The position numbers were made by a program, and so were the translations under genes. From Holosporales bacterium (lineage in GTDB: Bacteria > Pseudomonadota > Alphaproteobacteria > RUG11792), in NCBI GenBank assembly GCA_031262205.1, contig JAISID010000044.1:1-9900 (forward strand): a DNA stretch of 9,900 bases. Reading direction: 5' to 3'. The notes beneath the pieces were generated by a model, which was not told the origin of the DNA, did not search any database, and saw only the letters and a list, made by a program, of their open reading frames with translations. Numbering within the stretch: the stretch's first letter is position 1; each line of letters begins with the position of its first letter. This document shows positions 1-6,374 of this stretch, piece by piece.

Positions 1-218
1 CTCCCTACGGCCTTCATTCCAAACGACCCGAATAGGTAAGGAAGCATCGCTCCAACTAACAACCCGACCAATACGTATGGATTTTGCAAATTAAATTCAA
101 CCTTCAAATTCGGAAAGTAGATTAAGGAATCACACCCTAATGTCCTGCAAGCAAGATTTGTACGCAAAAAAATAAGACCGGAAAGAAAAGTTGTCGCTAA
201 GTTTCCAACAGGAATTAA
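1..218 (-). pseudogene. hppA: Membrane-bound proton-pumping pyrophosphatase, truncated fragment
   Basis: Membrane pyrophosphatases hydrolyse PPi and pump H+ (or Na+) across the inner membrane through about 16 helices. The minus frame from about 115 down to 1 reads NPYVLVGLLVGAMLPYLFGS followed by FGMKAVGR. This matches a conserved transmembrane stretch in the C-terminal half of the family, just before the usual VGRAA..V.EVRRQF segment, which would lie off the left edge. The Pro-Tyr-Leu-Phe-Gly form is the one I associate with alphaproteobacterial H+-PPases (from memory). Reading upstream, the frame stays open to 218 but matches poorly, apart from a VGN that may echo the family's GNTTAA motif, and it ends at a TAA (219-221). 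There is no start codon with a ribosome site and no room for the several hundred N-terminal residues expected. This is therefore the 3' part of a gene cut by a rearrangement, probably the edge of the accessory region. Confidence 0.7.
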
Positions 219-358
219 TTACAAATGAAACGTACGGGGTATCAGGGTATGATTCTCACAGATTACATGTAGAAGGAAGCGCTGAAAAAGTCGGATGGAA
301 CATTCTCTATTCATTTAAATGTACAAAGCCGTCTTATTTTTTGCAGAGAAATAAATAA
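176..358 (+). pseudogene. C-terminal fragment of an unidentified protein (60 aa open frame)
   Basis: The frame is open from 176 to a TAA at 356-358 (followed by another in-phase TAA-like sequence) and encodes about 60 residues, including the segment GYDSHRLHVEGSAEKVGWNI and a C-terminal KPSYFLQRNK. Composition and length look protein-like, with Trp, Cys and His present, but I recognise no family. There is no ATG with a Shine-Dalgarno sequence; a TTG at about 191 is the only possible start. It overlaps the hppA fragment antisense, so at least one of the two is non-functional here. The best guess is the 3' end of a gene whose 5' part was lost at the same junction that cut hppA. It could also be a chance open frame. 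Confidence 0.3.
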
Positions 359-679
359 TAAACTTTGGATATTTATAGTACCCATTGTTTTGTTTTTCCT
401 AGACCGAGCGACGCATATCGATACCGAAAAAAATTATGGGATATCAGTTTCAAACATTTCATATGACATAAATTTCCAAAAACAGTTTTTTTGGCGTCTA
501 AGCGCTCTTAAACGCATTAGATTTATAGGCGTCTTAAATTTCAAAACGACATAGATGAAAATAAAACCCGTTTCATTGACAGACAATCTTCAGTAATAGT
601 GGAGCCAGATTTGTTAAAACTTTACCAAAGAAGCTCGCAAAGCATTCGAAAGACTGTTTACGAGTAAACATTAATTTTT
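359..679. other. Non-coding stretch upstream of the AlpA-like gene
   Basis: I see no convincing gene on either strand. The only patterns are a direct repeat of GGCGTCT followed by (A/T)A at 493-501 and 538-546, and AT-rich DNA that presumably holds the promoter for the regulator at 693. I cannot place -35 and -10 boxes with confidence. Confidence 0.4.
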
Positions 680-695
680 AAGGAGAACAATTATG
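680..695 (+). promoter_or_regulatory. Ribosome binding site and start of the AlpA-like gene
   Basis: AAGGAG at 680-685 lies 7 nt before the ATG at 693. It is a near-perfect Shine-Dalgarno sequence and fixes the start. Confidence 0.75.
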
Positions 696-956
696 TTAAG
701 CAAAAATAACAACAAGAGAAGCGGTTACCCAAAAGATATGGGCGAAGCAACCGAGACGACGCAATTTCTTCGTCTCCCGCAAATTGTAAAACTCTTAGGC
801 ATTGGACGAGTATCCGTGTACGACAAAATTAAGAAGGGACTAATAAAGAAACCGATAAAGTTAGGAAGTCGAACGAGCGTATGGCTAAGGTCTGATATCG
901 ATGAATATATAGCTCGAATGGTCGCGACAAGAGACGGAGAGAAACATGAAAACTAA
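693..956 (+). CDS. AlpA-family helix-turn-helix regulator / excisionase-like protein
   Basis: This 87-residue protein carries one winged helix-turn-helix of the AlpA/MerR-like type from about residue 25 to 75. The segment FLRLPQIVKLLGIGRVSVYD has the usual pattern of a strand, a helix, the 'lGig/s' turn and a recognition helix. It is followed by a Lys-rich wing (KKGLIKKPIKLG), SRTSVWL, and the typical ending 'WlrSDIDeyI'. Family members (prophage CP4-57 AlpA, excisionases) bind DNA at element ends or promoters and control integrase expression or excision. The length (70-90 aa) is normal and the ribosome site is strong. Its last 11 bases overlap the ATG (946) of the primase-like remnant, the AlpA-primase order common in P4-like integrative elements. 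No integrase is present in the window, so its target here is unknown. Confidence 0.85.
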   Translation: MLSKNNNKRSGYPKDMGEATETTQFLRLPQIVKLLGIGRVSVYDKIKKGLIKKPIKLGSRTSVWLRSDIDEYIARMVATRDGEKHEN

Positions 957-1125
957 CGAGGCTTTATTAAGGGCAGCTTTAACTAAACGCGGGATTCCAA
1001 ATCCATTTAAAACTATAGAACAAGGAAAGTTTAAAAGAAACGACTAGAGGTATTGGGCAATACGCATTGGAGAAGAATACGCGTTTGGAGATTGGTCTGA
1101 AGAGAAAGTCATTGGGACGGCATAC
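946..1125 (+). pseudogene. Primase/helicase N-terminal remnant of an integrative element
   Basis: An ATG at 946, preceded by GGAGA (937-941), overlaps the end of the regulator gene and opens a frame of 33 codons: MKTNEALLRAALTKRGIPNP, then a Lys-rich part up to a TAG at 1045-1047. The same frame then continues with RYWAIRIGEEYAFGDWSEEK. The pattern 'lraal.krGip', then 'dGkf.R', then 'gwY.....afGDW..g' is what I know from the N-terminal domain of plasmid and P4-type primases (the family with a GDW motif ahead of the Toprim or helicase domains). Past about 1125 the match stops and the Panacea remnant on the other strand begins. The gene is therefore both stop-interrupted and lacks nearly all of its catalytic part. 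The family call rests on the GDW region and the AlpA neighbour. Confidence 0.5.
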
Positions 1126-1132
1126 GTCTTTT

Positions 1133-1309
1133 CTAATTATCGTCGTCTAACATTAATCCATTGTTTTTGGTCTTCAGCTTTCTTCCACGCCGGCTCTCTT
1201 TATGAGAAATTTCCTCTAATTCGAATGTTTTGTCTTTGCAAAAATCTTTACATGCAATATAAACGACGGCTTCAAGAGCTTTCTCAGAATTAAAATTTAC
1301 AACAGCCAT
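1133..1309 (-). pseudogene. Panacea (DUF4065) antitoxin-like remnant with internal deletion and frameshift
   Basis: From an ATG at 1309 the minus strand encodes 58 residues. They begin NFNSEKALEAVVYIACKDF, which resembles the first helix of Panacea-domain (SocA/GepA-like, DUF4065) proteins ('fd..KaleailYia.k'). Almost directly afterwards comes ELEEISHKE, like the C-terminal 'f.eLsdlSHke.aW' motif. In the next frame the continuation is EPAWKKAEDQKQW and ends at a TAA (1137-1139). The best reading is a gene that lost roughly the middle 80-100 codons and gained 2 bp (a repeated GA) at the SHK/EPAW junction. Panacea domains act as antitoxin modules for many unrelated toxins. No toxin partner is visible next to it, and the ribosome site is weak. 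It is almost certainly dead. Confidence 0.45.
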
Positions 1310-1353
1310 TCTTGTGTTTATACACTAGTAGATAATTACTTATAATCAAAATA

Positions 1354-1504
1354 ATAGTAGGGAATCATCCCCTAACATGCCTCATACAAAAATTCGTATG
1401 AAAAAGTATACAGCTAGAGTTTACAAGTATGTTTAGAGTAATCTATTCATAAAATTGTACTTACAAAATGATTACTACATGTTAGGGGATGATTCCCAAA
1501 CTAT
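1354..1504. repeat. Perfect 20-bp inverted repeat bounding a 98-bp core (MITE-like)
   Basis: GGGAATCATCCCCTAACATG at 1360-1379 is the exact reverse complement of 1478-1497. The match resumes imperfectly outward (ATAGT at 1354-1358 against ACTAT at 1500-1504). The 98-bp core is AT-rich, contains no gene, and has a small hairpin CATAC...GTATG near its left end. Size and terminal inverted repeats suit a miniature non-autonomous transposable element, but I see no clear target-site duplication. A bidirectional regulatory or recombination site is the alternative. It is not followed by a T-run on either side, so it is not a normal terminator. Confidence 0.65.
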
Positions 1505-1606
1505 TTATCTATCAGTCAATGATACGATTCCGTAACTTGGATAAACGCGTGATGCTCTAATCTAGAGAGACGATGTATGTAGACATGATGAAGAGAATCC
1601 AAAATG
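1505..1606. other. Short gap holding a possible decayed copy of deaminase-gene sequence
   Basis: 1588-1606 on the plus strand matches the deaminase gene's own coding strand (minus 1819-1801) at 17 of 19 bases. It encodes the same MKRIQN, and AGACGATGT at 1568-1576 also recurs in that gene just upstream of the matching segment. This suggests an inverted, internally deleted relic of a paralogous deaminase gene rather than a functional element. The evidence is short, so chance is possible. Confidence 0.3.
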
Positions 1607-2701
1607 CTACGATGCTGGAACATAAATTTTTACTACGTTAGCTACATCTCTTGCTAAATCTTGAGCCGACGGCTCCTTTTCAGATACGACTGTTAAAGCA
1701 GGAGTCCCAGGAACTCCTTCCCAGGCTTTAACTATTGCAGGTTCGCAATTTTGGCACATCGGTTTAGTTAAAAACATTAAGTTTGGGATAGCAATACCGC
1801 CATTTTGTATTCTTTTCATAACTCTTTCTACACCGCTACCTGCATATTCATGATGTAAACGAAAAACATCGTCTAAAAACATTATCTCCGCATGTGTTGC
1901 AGACCTATCTTTATTCCAACCAGTAATCCAATTGTATCTTCCATCTTGTCTGCTTTTGTATGCTGTTAATTTTCCTTCATATGTAGATTTTAATGTCCCC
2001 ACTCTTGTTCTAGCTCCTGCTATTAAAGGGGATAAATTACTCACTAATGTACTTAATCCCGCTGGATCACGAGCAGGTAAAGCTGCGCCAAGTCCAGCGA
2101 CGGCTACATCTATATCAGTGTAAACGCTATTACACAACTGTCCTGCGATTTCAAGTAACCCAGCACGATAAACTGCATTCGTATCTGTATTATTAATGGC
2201 TTCTAAAGCCTCCTTAAGCAAAGCCACAGCCATTGTTAAAACATCTTCGTCAATTCCATTAGTAAAGGTGTCTAAAATATCGACTAGCTTTCCTTCGTAA
2301 GTTAGTTCTACTGCATCCATTCGTGTGAAACCGTCTCCGATAGCTAGCATATCCAGCATTGTTCTTCTGGCCAAAGTAAAACTAGGCGGTTCGTTTTTAT
2401 AAGGAGCATTGCCGCTGTAGTAAACTCTTTTCAAGCTAGTAGCTCCATCGGGAACGAATCCATTTACGTACAGAAGAACACCTGTAACTTGGCGTCTTGT
2501 CGCAATAGTTTGCATTGGAATGTCGGCTTGTATTACTCTAACATCATCCGCTTCACGTTGTGTACGATATGTAGCTTCGCCTATCGTTAAATCCCAGTGA
2601 GCAACAGCTATAGCTCCATAACACAAGGGGCTATATAATACGGCTGCTATAACTCTTAATAATATAAGTAATCCTTTGTTAATATCCCGCATCATTTGCA
2701 A
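1607..2701 (-). CDS. Exported protein with C-terminal toxin-type deaminase domain
   Basis: The 364-residue product starts with a signal-like hydrophobic stretch (about residues 9-30, LLILLRVIAAVLYSPLCYGA). It continues with a long region I do not recognise and ends with a deaminase-fold signature: ATHAEIMFLDDV (HAE at 270-272) and, about 40 residues on, KPMCQNCEPAIVKAW (P-x-C-x-x-C at 314-319). In the cytidine-deaminase superfamily the His and two Cys bind zinc and the Glu is catalytic. Versions with this spacing occur as C-terminal toxins of polymorphic secretion systems (YwqJ-like and related groups) and deaminate nucleic acid or nucleotides. The hexapeptide TYEGKL occurs twice (134-139, 240-245). 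The first possible start is TTG (2701); ATGs at 2695 or 2692 are likelier, since AGAAGAGA lies about 9 nt upstream. The 5' end overlaps the preceding gene, so the two are probably translationally coupled. The substrate is unknown. Confidence 0.65.
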   Translation of the reverse strand: MQMMRDINKGLLILLRVIAAVLYSPLCYGAIAVAHWDLTIGEATYRTQREADDVRVIQADIPMQTIATRRQVTGVLLYVNGFVPDGATSLKRVYYSGNAPYKNEPPSFTLARRTMLDMLAIGDGFTRMDAVELTYEGKLVDILDTFTNGIDEDVLTMAVALLKEALEAINNTDTNAVYRAGLLEIAGQLCNSVYTDIDVAVAGLGAALPARDPAGLSTLVSNLSPLIAGARTRVGTLKSTYEGKLTAYKSRQDGRYNWITGWNKDRSATHAEIMFLDDVFRLHHEYAGSGVERVMKRIQNGGIAIPNLMFLTKPMCQNCEPAIVKAWEGVPGTPALTVVSEKEPSAQDLARDVANVVKIYVPAS

Positions 2702-3317
2702 ATGTCTCTTCTAATTTTTGTAATGCCGTTTCAAGGTCTTCAGTTTCATAAACGACTCGTAAAGCAGCATCGATATTATCATGTTTAAACTCGCGAACTT
2801 TAATATCTTCATTCTCAATGGCCGAGTCATACATAGTAAGAAGCGCTTGTTTCAATTCTGTTAACTCCGGGTTTTTAAGAGCTATTTCTAACATTGCTTG
2901 GCCTCGCTCATTTATCCATTCAATACTTTTTTGAGCACATCTAATAGCCGCTGCTCCTTGTCCACCGGATAGAAATTTCCAAGATGCTGTATTAAATGTC
3001 GAAGCCCGACGTCTTATCCATTCCATTTCTGTTTCTATAAATGATCTCGTAAGTTCATCTTTTATTTCCGTTCTTTCAACTTCTTGTACGAAAGCACTAG
3101 TAGTAATCCCTTTGCCAGCTGGAGTAGTCCCTGCTATAAAATTGTCTCTAAATTCCGCAATGGCTTTTATCCCATCGGCTAGTATTGGAGACTTAGCTCT
3201 TATTTGTTGTTCCAGCGTATTTAAATCAGTCTTTTCAGCGGTACCTCCACAACATATACTGTTTCCAACCATTGGTATCCCCAATAAAACTATTCCAAAA
3301 ATCTTTTGTCCAAGCAT
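2679..3317 (-). CDS. Small exported, helix-rich protein of unknown function
   Basis: The 212 residues begin with a signal-like segment (about residues 5-21, KIFGIVLLGIPMVGNSI) followed by Cys22-Cys23-Gly-Gly. A lipoprotein is conceivable, but the residues before the Cys do not fit a good lipobox. The rest is charged, lacks further hydrophobic segments and looks largely alpha-helical, with many Glu, Lys and Leu residues and heptad-like stretches near the C-terminus (DLETALQKLEETFANDAGY). I recognise no family. AGAGG about 10 nt before the ATG supports the start. Its 3' end overlaps the deaminase-protein gene by 17-23 bp, which implies co-transcription and coupled translation. Inference: it may be a chaperone, adaptor, or component delivered with, or inhibiting, the deaminase protein. 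A possible promoter lies at 3383-3357 on this strand (TTACAA, 15 bp, TAAAAT), with sub-optimal spacing. Confidence 0.7.
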   Translation of the reverse strand: MLGQKIFGIVLLGIPMVGNSICCGGTAEKTDLNTLEQQIRAKSPILADGIKAIAEFRDNFIAGTTPAGKGITTSAFVQEVERTEIKDELTRSFIETEMEWIRRRASTFNTASWKFLSGGQGAAAIRCAQKSIEWINERGQAMLEIALKNPELTELKQALLTMYDSAIENEDIKVREFKHDNIDAALRVVYETEDLETALQKLEETFANDAGY

Positions 3318-3451
3318 TATCTATACCTCTTAATTTAGATATAAAAATCTATCTATATTTTATCATATTTTCTTAAATTGTAATATGTATTTTAAAGAAA
3401 CTCTACGACAGTATTTATCTATATTCCATCGGGAGTAGTTTAAAAAGGTAA
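3318..3451. other. AT-rich leader between the MBL-fold fragment and the two-gene operon
   Basis: There is no coding potential. It probably contains the promoter for the two downstream minus-strand genes; the best candidate boxes on the minus strand are TTACAA (3383-3378) and TAAAAT (3362-3357), only 15 bp apart, so this is tentative. Confidence 0.3.
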
Positions 3452-3874
3452 TTAACTACCGCCAGCCGTAGGAGGAGCTAGAAGCAACCAATCATTGGTA
3501 TTATCGTGATCATATACGTATACTTTTTCATCGTCGTCTAATCTAAAACATTGCGCTGGGATGTTTTGAGGCATGCACGCTTCGTATATGGCTATAGGTA
3601 TTTCTTCTATTTCACTTGTTTCTATTGGTTCTGGTGTTTTTCTTTCCTTAATTATTATTTTATGAGAATTACCAAGTCTAGCTAAAGAAAAGAAACCTGT
3701 CCAAGTTTCTAATTTACTTACATCTGCAGCGGGTTCTAGGCCAAATACCTCTCTTACATTTGGATGTCTGTCTTGTGATTCAGTTCCTACGCTAATTATT
3801 GCAAATAACGGTTGTAATTTTTCTAATAGTATCCGCGTTTGAGTACTGGAACCCCTAGTTGATGAACTAAAATA
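3452..3874 (-). pseudogene. Metallo-beta-lactamase-fold protein, C-terminal part only (ComEC-like)
   Basis: The frame is open for 140 codons without a start codon. It begins SSSTRGSSTQTRILLEKLQP and continues FAIISVGTESQDRHPNVREV. This fits the C-terminal end of ComEC/Rec2-type MBL hydrolases ('HHGS..S.s...Lekl.P..aIISvG..n.ygHPs.evl'), where the segment after the HHGS ligand packs on the metal site. In a neighbouring frame, codons just upstream read NILVHQLG, probably the remains of 'vdvLv.pHHG', so a small indel has also hit this spot. Beyond about 3880 the sequence becomes the oppositely oriented primase-helicase, so the N-terminal metal-binding part is lost. The last 80 residues, including an acidic Tyr-rich stretch (DDDEKVYVYDHDN), are not family-typical. 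It runs in the same direction as the exported helical protein and the deaminase protein and was probably once part of their cluster. Confidence 0.5.
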
Positions 3875-3880
3875 TTAACA

Positions 3881-5595
3881 ACAAAGAAAAGATGGATTTG
3901 TCCTTTATGCAAGTCTGGTTCTGGAAGAAATGGAACCTCAGCATTTTCAGTTAATGATAACGTTTGACATTGTAATAAATGTAATGCGGAAGGAAATATA
4001 TTTAACCTAACGGCCGCTCTTAACGGACTTGACGTGGAATGAAATTTTCAAGACATAATAAGACAAACTTGTAAATTGTTGGGGGCAGAGGAACAGTCTA
4101 ATGTTAAAGATAAAAAATTTACCTCGCTAAAATCAAGGGAGGATTCCAATAATTTCCTGGTCGCGGACAAAAAACTGCTTAAAAAGAAGGAGAGTTACAA
4201 GGATTATATATCTGAATGTCATATTAAGTTAGGATACGATAAGAAATTTAATTCAATAGTAATTCCTTATAGCAAAGAAGAGTCGTACTATATCGCAAGA
4301 ACAATAAGTGAAAAAATATAGGAAGCCTTCGTCGTTGGAAGCGGGGGCGGAACCCATATTTAATCTATCCGCCTTATACGAATCTGAAAGTAACCCAGTA
4401 TTTGTGATGGAAGGTCAATTTGATGCGATAAGCGTAGAGCAGTTAGGATTCAACGCTATAGCCGTAGGAGGGGCTGGATATAGCAAGTTAGTTAAAAGAT
4501 TAAGCGACTTCCCGATGGAATCTGTATTAGTCATAGCTTTTGATAACGACAAAGCGGGGAAAGAAAACGCAGAGAAGTTTTCTAAGGAACTTTCTAAAAT
4601 TAACGTTGCGCATATAATAGACGAAATAACCGAAAATATGTCCTGACGAAATCGTAGACAAGGTCGACGATATTCTTAACGAAGAAAAAGGAGAATATAA
4701 GAGAAATTGCGTCGCAGAATATCTGGCAGATTTTATAATAATTATAAAGGAAAGGCGAAACGTAGAAGCTATACCGACAGGATTCGATAAATTTGATCAT
4801 ATCTTGGGAGACGGACTATACGAAGAACTGTATACGTTAGGGACTATATCGTCGCTGGGCAAGACTGCATCTGCTATGCAAATAGCGGATAATATTACAT
4901 ATACTGGAACGGATGTTTTAATTTTTGCGTTGGAAATGCCAAAAAGCGATCTTGTCGCAAGAAGCATAAGCAGGTTGACATATAAGAATTGCTCGATAAA
5001 CAGTATGTCTTTGAGAAAAACTGTTCGCGGAATACTTAACGGAAAGAAATATAAAAACTACTCTGCCGAGGAGAAGCATTTAATTGAGGAAAGTATAAGG
5101 CAATATAAAGAACTTGCGGACAATATTTATATTTATGAAGGAATAGGCGATATAGGAGTCAACTATATTAGGAAAACATTGACTAACCATATACGCTTTA
5201 TAAAGAAACGTCCTGTAATAATTGTGGATTATTTACAATTATTGGCTCCATATAACGAGAGATATACCGATAAACAGAATGTAGATAAAGCGGTGCTAGA
5301 ACTAAAGAGAATTAGTAGAGATTATAAAATACCGATAATAGCTATATCGTCTTTCAATAGAGCCGCATATGGCGAAAAAGTCTCAATGGAAGCGTTTAAG
5401 GAAAGCGGAGCTATTGAATATAGTTCCGACGTATTAGTTGTTGGGATGCAGTTTAAGAAACAGGAAAATACGGATGAAGAAAGAAAAAAGGAAGAGAGAG
5501 AAATAGAAATAAAAGTTTTGAAGAATCGTAATGGAATGCTAGGAGAATCTTATTTTAGATACTACTGTAAGTTTAACTACTTTGAAGAAGTTTAA
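3881..5595 (+). pseudogene. Phage/ICE-type primase-helicase (zinc finger, Toprim, DnaB-like helicase), broken
   Basis: One ancestral replication protein is spread over three frames. The N-terminal zinc ribbon has CPLC at 3899-3910 and HCNKC at 3968-3982, followed by NIFNLTAALNGL. The next part (4076-4321) ends YYIARTISEK. The Toprim part (4308-4646) has EGQFDAIS from 4410 and DNDKAG from 4542. The helicase part (continuous to 5595) has Walker A GTISSLGKT at 4840-4866, Walker B IIVDYLQLL near 5227, SSFNR, SGAIE and KNRNG. Such proteins make primers and unwind DNA for phage or ICE replication. Lesions are TGA at 3965-3967 (where a Trp usually precedes HC), TGA at 4040-4042, an extra A near 4312 and an extra base near 4636. 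The 5' end is also missing at the junction with the MBL fragment. The helicase domain could still be made alone from TTG 4804, but I see no clear ribosome site. Confidence 0.85.
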
Positions 5596-5803
5596 AGCTA
5601 TATCTATATGATATCAAAATCATATCTTATTGCGATAATTATGCTAGCTATATTTTTGGTCTGCTTTTTAATACAAATTTGAGATATAAAATTCCGGTTT
5701 AAGATATAGAATTTTAAACAAAGATATCCACAGGGAACGAGGGGGTAAAAAACGTTATGATTAAGGGATTTATAATACGCCGATATAAAATATCGCTCCG
5801 ATA

Positions 5804-5851
5804 CCCCCCAGACCCCCGTTTTTGATTAGCCCCCCAAACCCCCGCTGGGGG
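5804..5851. repeat. Direct repeat of C-tract unit with terminal G-C hairpin; quadruplex potential
   Basis: The 15-bp unit CCCCCCARACCCCCG occurs at 5804-5818 and 5830-5844, 26 bp apart, differing at one base. Four C-runs of five or six therefore lie within 40 bp, a G-quadruplex-capable arrangement on the minus strand. The second unit runs into GCTGGGGG, giving a 5-bp G-C hairpin (5839-5851). A further run of seven C is at 5906-5912. This is striking in otherwise AT-rich DNA. Confidence 0.6.
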
Positions 5852-5941
5852 CAACAACAACCGTACTCTTTCTCTCTTTTTTGTTTTTTAGAACTCAAAC
5901 CGCGTCCCCCCCGTATATGGGTGAAAAAACTTTATAGTTCC

Positions 5942-5979
5942 CAGTTATATATATAATAGTAATATTATATATATAACTG
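5942..5979. repeat. 17-bp perfect inverted repeat (AT-rich hairpin)
   Basis: CAGTTATATATATAATA at 5942-5958 pairs perfectly with 5963-5979 around a 4-nt GTAA loop. It is almost pure A/T except for the CAG/CTG ends. It would extrude readily as a cruciform, so it is a candidate unwinding or protein-binding element of the origin-like region. No T-run follows, so it is not a normal terminator. Confidence 0.75.
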
Positions 5980-6026
5980 TTCGCTAACCCGATATAGAAC
6001 TTCGCCCCTTTAGGATCCTATTAGGA

Positions 6027-6076
6027 GCGATATCAAACGCAGTCTCAGTTCCTTTCGCCTTCCCGTTTGATATCGC
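6027..6076. repeat. 13-bp perfect inverted repeat with 24-nt spacer
   Basis: GCGATATCAAACG (6027-6039) is exactly complementary to 6064-6076. A T-rich tract (about 6078-6105) follows on the plus strand, so it could act as a weak terminator for plus-strand transcription, though the 24-nt loop is long for that. A paired operator or initiator-binding site is equally possible. The GATATCAAA half-site also appears in the hairpin at 5611-5619. Confidence 0.6.
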
Positions 6077-6182
6077 ACTTTATTATTTTATTTATTTTTT
6101 TTTAATTATTATTCTTGGCGTATATCTTGGTATTCCAACGTATTCCTTTTTCCCCGCTACTGTTATGAAAACTAAAACGACC

Positions 6183-6374
6183 TTAGATATACCATATGCC
6201 CGTCGTCCCAATCGCCGAATATAATATCTCTAGCGTCTTGATACTAATACGGCCTTTCTTATATAAGGCGTATATAACCCATGGAGCTTGAGTAAGTAAA
6301 AAAGATATTAAATTATTCATATTAGATATAACAACTATAACCCATATTATAAACGCTACTATAAACGCGCGCAC
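6183..6374 (-). CDS. Small membrane protein (possible)
   Basis: The 63-residue product has a very hydrophobic N-terminus (about residues 2-18, AFIVAFIIWVIVVI) and a second, weaker hydrophobic stretch (about 24-38, ISFLLTQAPWVIYAL). A basic turn (YKKGR) and a short tail follow. The only start is GTG (6374) with no clear Shine-Dalgarno sequence, and the frame is open about 10 codons further upstream without a Met. It may be a genuine small two-helix inner-membrane protein, such as a holin-like or toxin peptide, a decayed remnant, or chance in AT-rich DNA. I recognise no family. Confidence 0.35.
   Translation of the reverse strand: MRAFIVAFIIWVIVVISNMNNLISFLLTQAPWVIYALYKKGRISIKTLEILYSAIGTTGIWYI

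Larger units (their letters stand above)
5596..6182. other. Structured non-coding region, candidate replication origin of the element
   Basis: There is no gene here, but an unusual density of structure lies just after the replication helicase. It holds hairpins at 5606-5625 (7-bp stem), 5781-5795 (6-bp), 5839-5851 (5 G-C pairs), 5942-5979 (17-bp) and 6027-6076 (13-bp). It also has paired C-tract repeats at 5804-5844, a 10-bp palindrome TAGGATCCTA at 6011-6020, and ATATCCACA at 5724-5732, one mismatch from the DnaA-box consensus TTATNCACA. AT-rich palindromes, DnaA-box-like sites and position beside a helicase gene are expected of a phage, plasmid or ICE origin. Inference only: no iteron set or initiator gene is visible. 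Confidence 0.4.

Noticed and set aside
1360..1497. Integron attC site
   Set aside because: CCTAAC and GTTAGG pair as in attC core sites, but the flanking bases do not fit RYYYAAC/GTTRRRY, the repeat is perfect rather than bulged, and no integron cassette context is present.
1932..2123. Plus-strand open frame of 63 codons inside the deaminase-protein gene
   Set aside because: It is antisense to a longer gene with a coupled start and recognisable motifs, and has no ribosome site.
3112..3333. Plus-strand open frame of 73 codons
   Set aside because: It is the antisense shadow of the 212-aa exported protein.
3830..4050. Long minus-strand open frame opposite the primase zinc ribbon
   Set aside because: The plus strand encodes an unmistakable CPLC...HCNKC zinc ribbon; the antisense frame is open only because of base composition.
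4600..4800. Minus-strand open frame of 66 codons, hydrophobic
   Set aside because: It is antisense to the continuous helicase linker that joins the Toprim and RecA parts.
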